Positions 37,601-49,600 of a stretch of DNA of 64,000 nucleotides are shown here, piece by piece (positions within the stretch are counted from its first letter, which is position 1; every line of letters begins with the position of its first letter). The notes beneath the pieces are model-generated. The model was not told the origin of the DNA, made no database searches, and worked only from the letters and a program-made list of their open reading frames with translations. Source of the DNA: Chrysopilus asiliformis (taxonomy: Eukaryota > Arthropoda > Insecta > Diptera > Rhagionidae); contig OZ035961.1 in NCBI GenBank assembly GCA_964034945.1, positions 93,213,991 to 93,277,990 on the forward strand. Reading direction: 5' to 3'. The translations under genes were made by a program, and so were the position numbers.

Positions 37601-40600
37601 AATTTTGAAAATTAAGTACACACACAAGAATTTCTACTGAATTGTTAATCATTTTATTAAACTTTATATCTGATTTACTTTTTTAATTGATATTATATGT
37701 CTTAAATATGAAATCCGAAGCAACATTTTTTCCATCATTTACTTAATGAGTGAAATAATTGTACTGTGAATGGACAATTTTAAAATCAAATCGAAACTAA
37801 TTAAATCTTTACAGATGTAGTTAGGCACTTATCGTGTAATTTATGTTATGTCGTGCAGCATGCCATGTACAAAAACACTAACTATGAAAAAACGCGAAAT
37901 TTGCACGATCACTGATATTTTACAAAATTCATTTTTTTTGCCAATCTTTTAGACAAATACAATGTCTTTGATTGCGAAATTTTACCTTTTTTCAGTTTGT
38001 CTGTAGTAAATTTGACTTTTTCACGAGGAATCAGGAGTGGTTTGATTTTCTCAAATTTTTGAGTCTATCTTGTGATTTTAACAAGAATCTATTAATCCAC
38101 GACTGTTGACCATTAGCAGGGTCGTGCCAAAATAAAGCGGTGCAAGGGGCAAAACCCGTATTTAGCACCGCCCTTCCTCTCTAAAGACAAAATTGATAAA
38201 AAAGCATTTTTGTGAGTTTGAAGATTTTGAAAGGCCGCTCAGATAGAAGAAAGTTTATCTCAAATTTTGATTGTGATGATCTAGAGAAAAAGGGTATATT
38301 AGGTCTTCGGTACACAAAAAGAATTATGCTGTAAGCAAATTTTGCTAAAAACATAACAAAAGCTATAATTGCCAATCTGGCAATTATTGAAAACCCGTAT
38401 GGTGATATTCGTATCAAAATTCGAACAGTTGTAGCAAAATTCCACTTACAAGTCAAACTTTCCAATAAGATTTTTTAAAATTTATTCCAATCGGATTTTG
38501 ATGTATGGGAGTTTTATGTAAAATCATATCCTAAATAAATTTTGTTCTTGCACTTTTTTCATAAGATGCACCGTTTTTGAGATATTCGCAAAAAACATTT
38601 TCGTTCGTATGAAGGGGTACCCCCCCTAATGGTCCATTTTTGCCCATTAACGAACTTAGCCTCGCATCTTACGAAAAACGAATCTGCGCAAAATTTCAAG
38701 TCTCTAGCTCAATCCGTGCGCCTGCAATCCGCGCCACAGACAGACAGACGGACGAACAGACGGACGGACATGCTAAATTCAACTTTTTTTTATCATTCTA
38801 AACACAATGGTGTAATTCATTTTTGTGTGCGATCACGGGATCTTGGCGTTACAAACGGTAAGGCAAAGTTAGTATACCCTTTGGTTTCACCATACGGGTA
38901 TAAAAATCACCAAAAGACGTAATTATTAAAAAAACATAACGAAAGCTATAATTGCCAATCTGGCAATCATTGGAGACCCGTATGGTGATATTCGTATCCA
39001 AATTCGAACAGTTGTACCAAAATTCCACTTTGAAGTCAAACTTGCCAATAACAATTTTTAAAATTTATTCCAATCGGATTTTGATGTATGGGAGTTTTAT
39101 GTATAATCATATCCTAAATAACTTTTGTTCTTGGACTTTTTTGATAAGATGCACCGTTTTTGAGATATTCACAAAAACCGTTTTCGTTCGTATGGGGGGG
39201 TACCCCCCCTAATGTTCCATTTTTGCCCATTAACGAACTTAGCCTCGCATTTTACGAAAAACGGATCTGCGCAAAATTTCAAGTCTCTAGCTCAATCCGT
39301 GCGCCCGCAATCCGCGCCACAGACAGACAGACGGACAGACGGACGGACGGACAGACGGACGGACAGACGGACGGACATGGAAAATTCAATTTTTTTTATC
39401 ATTCTAAACACACTGGTGTAATTCATTTTTGTGTGTGATGACGGGATCTTGGCGTTACAAACGGTAAGGCAAAGTTAATATACCCTTTGGTTTCACCATA
39501 CGGGTATAAAAATGCGGCGCGGACATTTAAAAAAATGCGCTATAGGCATAAATTATAACAAAAAAAATGCGCCACAGGTAAAAATTTTTGAATTACAAGA
39601 TCAAGTACACCTCAAATTAACCGCATTGTTGCCAGAGAAGCGTATTTCCATGTTCTTTTTTTCGTGAGGTCCGGTTTTGGAGTAGGAAACTTCCAAATAT
39701 CTCAAAATCTCTTTTAACACATTGCGTGCCGAGCTGATCTTTATCAAAGTGGATCGTCAAAACTTTATTTTTATTCCTTTCAGTACTTTCACAGCTATTT
39801 CCGAAGACCAACTATACACATACTGTTGCCAGAGGCTACTGGTTAATATAATATGCCACTACATTTCCATGCAACATTATCCAGAAGTGAAATTTCTTAT
39901 TTTTTTAGTCTTTATTCATCTGTAGCCGTCATACACATATGTATGACGTGGCACGAAATGTGTTAAAGCGAACCTTAGAAAAATCACGAAAAATCTAGGA
40001 GTAGGGGAATGCGTGAAAAACGGACCCCTGCCAGCCTTACTTCAAAACGATGCATGGTATTGAAAAAAAACCTACGTAACTTTTCCATACATCAAAATAT
40101 TATTGGAACGAATTTTAAATAAATTCCATTGAAATATTTCGAACGAGACACTCTTTTTCTATTATACGTGAAAATCTAAAATTTCTCTTATTTTAGGGCT
40201 ATTTGTTTTAACTCCAATTTCATTATCAAACAAAAACGTTACGTAATTCAATATTGGGTATAGCTTAATTCATGATAATAATAATAATAACGAAAATCAA
40301 TATGAGTAGATTATACCCTCCTCAGTTTAAAGGATGATGGAAAAATAATAATCATCATAATTGACTACCTGGGCGTGTTCGAAGTAGCAAAAATCTTTCA
40401 TATGTGTATCATCGGCTGGTTAATCGCATATTGGATGAAAGTGAATCAGCTTTCTTGTAACAAACTAATTAAAGGGAATCGAATTATTATTAATTACGCC
40501 TCAAAATTATTTTGATAAGTTATTCATATTTTAATGTTCTGTATCAACATTTCTGAAATATTTATTGAAGTGATTTATTAACTGGGTATGAAAATTAGAG

Positions 40601-43600
40601 AAGACAAATTTTCTAAAAAAATGGCAATATTTTTATATATATTTATCAGAAGACAGTATTTTTAACCTTCTAAAACAGATTTATTGGATATTTTTTTTAA
40701 GAAAACCCTGCCACATAATATAAATAATTTTTCCAGTGTTCTCGTTTAGATATTGCGATATTCGTTGTTACTGTCTTACACTCCAGCTCAGCTATTTCGA
40801 AATTTCAAACTCAAAAAGAATTGATTGATGTAAAATATAGGCAAAAAGATGATTGGATACAAAATATTACTGCATAAAAAACGTTGGCATAAAAATCATT
40901 ATTAATCATTGACCTAATCATAGTTTTGCAGTTGCACTATGCAAAATCAGGAATAATGCAATATTCAGTGATCAGAGTTGCGGTTTGGTGGTGGCTGTAA
41001 AACCAGTGAATTAGTTGCAAATCTGTTTTTTCTTCTTACTTTCATTCATGTTCGGTTCAAGATTCTAAACTCTCAATGCCGCATACTGTAACGAATGTTT
41101 TCTTGTTGCCTGATGGGCATTTAAAGTTTTTTTTAGCGAAAATCTCAGGTTGCTGGCTGTTATAAAAACATACCACAATTTATTTTAATAGACGTGCTGT
41201 CCAATGTAGATCAACCGCATCACGGCTGGTCAAAATGCAGGTTTTTATGACGATTTAACAAAAAAAAAAAACGTGTGGCATGATCTATCCTGAGGGATTT
41301 TATTCTGAAATAACTGGGTTTCAAGGTGATTATCATTGTATTGCATAATTTTCACAAAGCAATTGAAATCCCGGTCTACACTCAGAAAAATGTCCAGGTC
41401 AACAGAGGTTTCTGTAAGCCAGCTAGCGGTCAGAGTTAACCTATCTAAGGTCAACTCGTGCAGCTCCCAATGCCCTACTTCACCTGCTGGTGGCTTAATT
41501 TCAGAATTTCTCCGACCACAGGTCAACTGAGTTTTACTTGCCCACATGCAGGCGAACGCGCGCCTGCCCGAGGCCAATTACGCCGTATGTAGGTCGTCGA
41601 GTTAGCCTCCATTTTTCTGAGTGTATGTTGTTTATCAATTACATGTGTATAATTTGTAACAACAGTGTTTAATACCGATTATTTTTACCACAAGATATAC
41701 GCATTTCATCGAGTTTTCTAATATTTTCCTCATTCGATTTTTTTTTTGCCTGGAAAGCGTTTTTAAATGGACGTCTGTCGTTTAAAAACTCCTTGAAAAG
41801 AAAATCCGATATACTGTTGAAAAGAACCGGGAACCCGGTTTTAGCAAGACGCGCACCCGATTCCAGAATATCGCGGTTTTTAAAAGCCCTACTATGTACT
41901 AGTTTTATATATTTTCACATGTCAAAAATATTTTTACATCTCACAAATTTTTCCTAAAAGCCTCAGTAATAGTGATTAGTAAATTCACCTAAAATTTTCG
42001 TTGATTTTCAGCCAGCTACGGAAAAATAGATGAACTACCGACAAAAATAGACAATTAGCTACTAAAATGTAGATATTTTATCTAATCAGACCAAGTTATT
42101 GTCTACTTTTGTCACAGAAATATATCCCATAGAATGCGCCTTACTTGAAAAGCCCGTATAAAGAAATGGGCCAAAAACACTAATGCTTTCTCTATTTTCA
42201 TAAGCCTAAAATTTATTTGCATACCATAGTGAAATGAATCCAGAATTGCCAACTTTGCTTTTATCAAGTTTCAAATCTGTACCCCAGAGGTGAACTGTCG
42301 TAACTGACATTTTGCAAATTTTACAGGAGAGCCATTTTTAGTTCGGAATTGCAAACTTTTTATTGTGTCTGATTTTCGGTAATTATTGAAACTTTTGTAG
42401 TTTATTTTATTTTAGGACATTGTTTAAACAAAATATTAGTTGATATAATATATACGTCCCCACAATGTAGTTACAACAATAACCCCAAAATCGCGGTTTT
42501 GACAGTTACGACAGTTTACCTCTTGGGTACAGAAATTAAAAATGAATTTTAGCTTTTAAGTGAACTACAAACATTCTATATTCCAAAACGAAGCATGATA
42601 TATTTATCTCCTTTCCCCATAATAATATTTTGACATTTCAGTGGCCTATTTGAGATAGCAAAACACGATATCTATTCTAATTCCGATATCTGTGACTTTT
42701 GTCGATAGTTCATCTATTTTTTTTGTAGCTGGCTGAAAATTAACGAAAATTTTAGGTGAATTTACTAGCTAACTTCTAGGTGAATTTACTAATCACTTTT
42801 TTCTGTGTTGGGATATGCCCTGAAAGACTTCTAAGATATTTTTCTAGATTAGGAGCTAAAAGACTTTCATCAGACGCAGCTGATATCAGATTCCTCAGTG
42901 CGTACGCTTTTCACTACGCATATTTTTTGACTTTCTTAAAGTATTCGCAATAGAGACGGGCACAAGTATATAATTTCTAATTTTAAGAGATGCAAGTCTA
43001 ATGGCACGTTTCATGAAATTTTTAGCGACTGCAAAATCGAGTAAGCGGGCAAATTTCAAGCAAAAAGAGCTCGCTAACCGCTGTGAAATTTTTTTTAGCA
43101 AAATCTCTTAGAAATTTGAAAATAGATGCGATTTTTAAAACGCAGATCGCATTCTTTCTGGCGTCTACATCGATATTTCGAATAAAAAATCAAAAAAGAC
43201 AGACCTTTTCGACAAAACAAAATCTTGATATCTTAATTTAGCAGATGAAATCTTAAAATCATATCACATAAACAAAGAAAAATGATTTTTTTTTTTCAAA
43301 TGAAGTCTTAATTTTTTTCATATTCAATTTTCGGTGAAATTTCTCCGCCATAGATTTAGTTAAATCCACGCCCGTAAATTAAGCAGATGTTGAAATTGTT
43401 TTTTTGCTCGGGGCAAGCATTTAATTAATTAACTAAACAGACGATAACGAATGAATCATATTTTGAACCTACGTTCTATCTTCACGCAAAAACGAAGCCT
43501 AATAATAATACAATAAAAAAAAATATCCATAAGTAAAGACTATGGAGACTATGGAAAAACAAAGGAAAAAAAATATTAAAGTTGGGTAGGTTTAAGTACA

Positions 43601-46600
43601 AAATTGATGCGCTTACGAATGGAATGTCGCATTTATAAATAGACAAATTTATCTATATGTAGTTATAGGCGATTATTCAATTGAAAGGTACATATAGGTA
43701 TTTTCCATGGCAATTTGGATGCGTCATCGTGAATTACTCTCCCACTCTTACAGGTGCGTGCTATAATGCAGACGGCGGCGGTGTAATCGCGTAAAAAGCA
43801 TAAGTGAAACAAAATTTGTAATTGGTACAAACCATAAACTAAAAAGCATATACAAAAATTTTACAGTAGATTTTAGATTTTCATTGCTTGAATATTTACG
43901 AGCATAATGTAGAGTTCAGTTACATTTGCTCCAGTCAGTGGAGTAATGAATGGATGGATGGGGAAATTGTGAAATTAGCATATATAGATCATGTATGATT
44001 ATTATGTTGGTGATGTTGGATGATGATGATGATGACTAACCGGCAGCATGATGCCAGAAGCATTTAATGCATATAAAATAATGTCTAAAATTTCATCAAA
44101 TGAAATTGTGGACGTTTGCTATCCGCCACAATAAACATATATGTAAACGTTGGAAATACTCGTAATAAAAAAAACAGTTTTCTTTTCACATTTTCCACAA
44201 GCAACACATTTTCAGGCAGGCTTCTCATTTGTTTTAAAACACAATAACGTTTCTACTAAGCCAAACTACATTCATTTTACGGCACATTAAAAGCCGAAGA
44301 AATTTTTTCACTTTTTCCATCTATTCACAATTTTATTAAGGAAAAAATGATATGTTTTTGCAAGCAAAGGCTGCGAAAGTAGCGCCATTAGATCCATAAT
44401 AAAAAATTATGTGCACAGCACATGACTTTCTTTGGCAAGTTTTAATTAATTTCCTAGCGACAAGGTTTTACAGCATTTTTTCGGAAATTTGATTTGATAT
44501 TGTCTACAAGTTGAAAATCTTTTTATTTCTTAAAAATCCTAATAAAACCCCTCCTTACTTTAACACGCTTTTTAGCGATTTTTATAGTAGATCCCCCCTC
44601 CCCTCTCCCCCTCTATATATGTGTCGTAATTTTTGACAGCACATTCCCCTCCCCTCTTCCACTCTATATATGTGTCGTAATTTTTACATAAGCAAATTCT
44701 TTTTGAGAAAGGTCTACGCAATGCTCCATTCCCCCTTACTCCCTCACCCGACAGCTCTTGAACCACAAAAGGAATTTGGGTTCTGGTTATCACTGTTGAT
44801 AGGCCATCCCAAGGAAAATTTTTACCTTCAAATCCGGTTCCTAGTAAATTACCCTTCGGCCAACTCTTGTAATACTGACTTGATTTTAATGTGAAGCCGC
44901 AGGTAGATTAAGGCACGGAGCTGAACGTCGAGTAACGCGGGAGGCCGCAGGTTGACAGTTACATACAGAGAAATAATTGGGAATCGGGACTATAATTAAA
45001 ATTGTTATTTTTAATCACGAAAATAGTCAAACTCGACTATTTTTTGTAATAAACTTAACTAAAGGGTGTTTTTTTTTGCTTAGGTAGAACTTACGAAAGG
45101 GTTAACTGTCAAACGAGCTGTTAGACTGCGCTCACTTTTTGACATTTATGATCAGTATACTCTAGCAAATCATCATGAATAGACTTACGTGTGAACAATG
45201 TTTACTAATTGTGGAAACTTATTTCCAAAATCAGTGCTCAGTTAGGAATTGTTATAGAGCTCTTCGTCCACATTTTGGTCGTCATAATCGTCCAGCCATC
45301 ACCAAATTTCGAACTAATTTTACACTATTAGACATTCATCCATCAACCAGAGTGCGTACAGCCCGTAGTAAAGAGAATATTGCTGCAGTAGCATCATCGG
45401 ACCGTATTTCTTTAAAAATGCGGAAGGAGTGCGTGTTACTGTCAATGGAGCTCGCTACAGAGCAATGATCAATGAATTTTTGTGGTGTAGCTGACTTGTG
45501 GTTTCAACAGGAGGGCGCTACATGTCATACAGCTAACGATACAATCGCTTTATTGAGGGAAACCTTCGATGAATACATGATTTGTTATTTGCCCTCCAAG
45601 ATCGTGCGATTTGACACCTCTCGATTATTTCCTGTGGGGCTACGTGAAGTCACTGGTTTATGCTGATAAACCAGCAACAATTGACGCCTTGGAGGCCAAC
45701 ATTGTTCGTGTTATTCGTGACATACGGCCAGCAGTGCTCGAAAAAGTGGCCCAAAATTGGACGTCCAGAATGCGCTTCGTCAAGAACAGCCGCGGTGGCC
45801 ATATGCCCGAAATCATTTACAAATGTTAATGCCATGTATTAATCTTTCGAATAAATAAAAAAAATTGATTAAAATTTAATTGTTTGTGTTACTTTTTAAA
45901 ATTTGAAATTCTACCGGGCTTAAAAACTTACTATTTTGTGGTTAAATTGACCATTTTTGTGATTGAAATTAACTATTTTAGTTATAGTCCTGATTCCGCA
46001 TTATAAAAAATTTAGATTTATTATTTTTTTCTCTGTGTGTAAAGAGTTTTACTGCAAAGCATTAAGATGTGAAGCCTCGAATTCTGGTTGTTATAACTTT
46101 GAAAATTCATTGGTGCAATCACCCAGAAGAACACAAGAAGTTTTTGATAACTTCCCCATAACAATTTCGGGTGTATTGTACTATTTTAAAAGCGAGGGCA
46201 ATCTTGAATACAATACCTTCTACCCCTGCTTCGCAAAAGAAAATTAAAATTTTGTAAAATGGGAAAAACGTGAAAAAAAAATCACTTAACCTGCACCAGA
46301 TATTAGTAGTCGTACAATGATGTGCTTGGAAACAGCCCCTTAAGCTTTTTTTTGCCGCCCAGACGAGATTTACAGATTTTTTACAGCCCTTCCAATTCCA
46401 CTTTTCTTCTCTCGATCTCATATCTTTATACATACGAGTGTTACTATAATACTTTGTGGAAGACAGTTTAGTTCCCTTGGGGCTTTTTCCTATCGTTACA
46501 AAAAAAAATGAGGAAAAAATTGAAGTAAAAAAAATCACATGGAAAAGAAAGAAGGAGAGCTTTAAAGAAACCCTGCAAGTCAAAGCATATTGCAAAAAAA

Positions 46601-49600
46601 AAAATGCATGCAGAAAATAAAGAGCTCGTACCCTTAATAACTTGCCAGCGTATTGATCGAGTTTAATTAAAAGTGAGACTTGAGTTATAATTGCAATAAT
46701 ATTATGCATTATGCGACTCTACTATAGTGCTTATGCTTTTCAATATTGTGATTTGATTTTGCTCTTGGTGTACATGGAAAATCCTTACTTAAGAAGACGT
46801 TTTGAACTGTTTTATGAACATCAAGGGTGTTGGAAACGTAAATGTTGAGATCTGTTTATTGAATTCTGTCACTGTTTTGCAAATATTTCTATTTCGTACA
46901 TTTCAAATTCATATTTAAAGTCTTTATGAGAAAATTGTAGACGCATTACGAGCCGTAGAAAAAATTATAGAAATATTCAGAAATCGCATTGTCTTTTAGA
47001 AAAAATAATTTTATCTCGTAATTAAACAAAAATCGAATACTTAAATGTGCTACAGGCAACAGAATTATGCGCCGTAAGCCAATTTAAAAAAAGAATGCGA
47101 TTTTTTTACAAGAAATACTCTGCAGACGATTTTTTTACCAAATTAGAGTAAAAGCTACCTTTAAATTAAAAGCTATACTGTTTGCAAGTAAAATGTAATT
47201 CAATCTCAGATACTATTTGACTTTTAATAAATAAATTTAGTAAATATTGTGACGCTCGCCGCCCCAAAATTTACTGTCTTGTTTCTAAAAACATGAACGA
47301 ACTTCTACGGCGGGATAGTCTGTAGAAGAACTAATTTACAAAAATTTAATGAAATGGTCACCACATTGCTGACTGTATCGGAGATTCATAAAAATCACAT
47401 GTTAAATTCAAACTATGATTTCATCATAAAAACAAAATCACAATTTCGAATGAAAAATGACTAAGATGTCAATCAGAACCAATTTGAAATAAGATCTCAA
47501 AAAAATTTCAAGTTCAAGTGGTTGCAGCATTCATGCGGCAATCTTACACATCGTATAATAATGAGAAAATTTCAAGAAAAACCGGCATAAAATAGCGCAG
47601 AAAAAAAAACTTTGCGAAATGTGGTAGATTTTTTGGCAACTGTGTTGAATGTCAATAGCCGTGAACCAATTTTAAATACAAGTACACAACCGCATCGCTA
47701 TCTTACATTCTTTTTCCGTGTTGTTGGTTTGTAGCTTTCCTTTATTTTATATATTTTTTAATAGTTGCAAAAAATTATTAGACCTTGAAGATGGTGAAAA
47801 AGGTGAACGAATTCTCTATTTCACATTTTCCATTGGGTTATCCGCACATCAGACAGAAAAAGAAACTTGGCAGGGAAAAAAGAAAAAAAAATAGGGGGAA
47901 AAGAATTCAAGAAAATTTCGGATAATTAAACCTTTCACAGGCAATGAAATTATGGACCATCGTGAATCGGGACGGACGGTGTGGTAGGTCGTCTGACTAT
48001 CCATCCATCGACCGCCACCGACCATCGCAATTTTACAATTTTAGAAATTGACGAAGATGGAAAGCCGGAAAAAAGTCCATTTCAAGTTTTCTTCTTCTTA
48101 TTTTTTCTTTTTTTTTTAGAAAATTTCTATTTTGTGTGTGATTTGGTTGAGGAAAGCCCAGTGGGAGGCCAAAGAAAATATTCACATCGCCGTGACGTCA
48201 TCATCTGAAAATATTTTAAATTTAATCGTCAGTTTTCCTGCTCCCATTCTCATTTAATTTGGTAAATTTATACTTAAATAATACCAGCCAGTAGGTTGAT
48301 ATAATTCTACTGTGAAGCACATTCCATAGAAGAAACAAGTGTGATGAACTTTTGTATTTCTATAGCCTCGTCCCGCAATCGTCGCTTCGTCTATACGATC
48401 TATAATGTCTCTTTTCGAGAACATTAGATACGAGGGTCATTTCATATGAATTACAAAAGGTGGCGAAACCGTGAAGTGTTTCACGGCTTTACTTATACTA
48501 AAGTTCGAAGACTGCAAGTAATGTCAAAAACTAGTTCAGGTTAGCATTAGGTGTCAAGAAGTCGTATATTTTGAACTGGATTTTAAGAATAAGATTACTA
48601 ATTCGTGCGTAAAATTTCTTACCCCACAGGTATACAGGTAAAACTTTTATTTTGTTGGCCCGATTTTCCTGAAATCTCAGAACCAATTCAATATCTCTCG
48701 CGGACCACTTTCTAACAAAGTCAACGACATATTGAATGACCCTCGGGCCAAAAGATCCATTAGATCGGTAGTAACGTTTTTCAGTGCTAATGCCATTTGC
48801 GCTGAATGAAGCAAGAGTTCAGTTCCAACTTCCCAAGTCTAGCAACTGTCTAGTTGAGACAATCGGAGCGAAAAATTCCTAGCGATAAGATAGCTAGAAG
48901 TTAGCTAGCTCCAACTCGACTTAATAATGTTAGATTTGTGGCAATGTTTCTTGGAACCAAAAGTATTTCCGTTCTGCAGTGGTCATACTAATATCAACTC
49001 TTCTGGATGAAACAGCAAAAATCAGCAACAGAATTATTGTGAAGCTAAATAAACTTATATATCTGCAAGATCTTTGTTTCTTTAGCAATTTGCTGATGAT
49101 CGTCAAAAAAATCGCATCTTTCGAATTTGATCGGCTGGACGTTGTTCGAATTGAGAAACGCGAGAAAAGATGCTTCAGAATGTATAGTTAGCTTGAGGTA
49201 TGGATGGATGAATTGAACACCCTACTTTGGTGTTATGCATCTGTAATGACTAGGGCCCGGATTTAAGGCACTTATAAAATGGGAAAAAAGGCAGGCAAAA
49301 AGGCAGTATAAAAGACTGAATAAGCATTAATTTTTCAAAAAAAAGGCATTTATTTAAACAAAAGGCATTTTCATTGCACGAATATGACATATCATGTATC
49401 ACAAAATTGAACGCAGAACGCTTGCAAAAAATTTCAGATAAATTAAATTCATATAAATAAATTTAAAAAAATATATAAAAAGCTAATAGCTGTATAAAGA
49501 GCCTCACTTCATTTAAGTAATATAAGTGTTCGCTGCTTTTTACCTACAACTTGTGATAGTGACGTTACTTTAGGTGCATTAAGAATCATAATAGGTAATA

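Larger units (their letters stand above)
36700..38340. other. Giant intron, unique sequence around a CRE-bearing hairpin
   Basis: Apart from the tandem and inverted repeats at 37325-37476 nothing is identifiable. A partial mini-me leader-like AAAGGGTATATTAG lies at ~38290. Confidence 0.4.
44962..46039. mobile_element. TA-flanked long-TIR element interrupted by a mariner relic
   Basis: Ends CATACAGAGAAA and TTTCTCTGTGTG lie between TA dinucleotides. Inverted homology (GGGACTATAATTA / complement, then blocks of AATAGTTAATTT-type) extends ~100 bp. The mariner fragment at 45062-45842 occupies the interior. A second member of this family is at 50872-52167. Confidence 0.6.

Noticed and set aside
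39310..39380. CRISPR-like short regular repeats
   Set aside because: Plain 4-nt GTCY microsatellite in a eukaryotic element with no spacers.
46119..46709. 196-codon minus-strand open frame
   Set aside because: Phe/Lys/Ser-rich, no domain, no splice or promoter context, in AT-rich DNA next to a transposon; judged chance.
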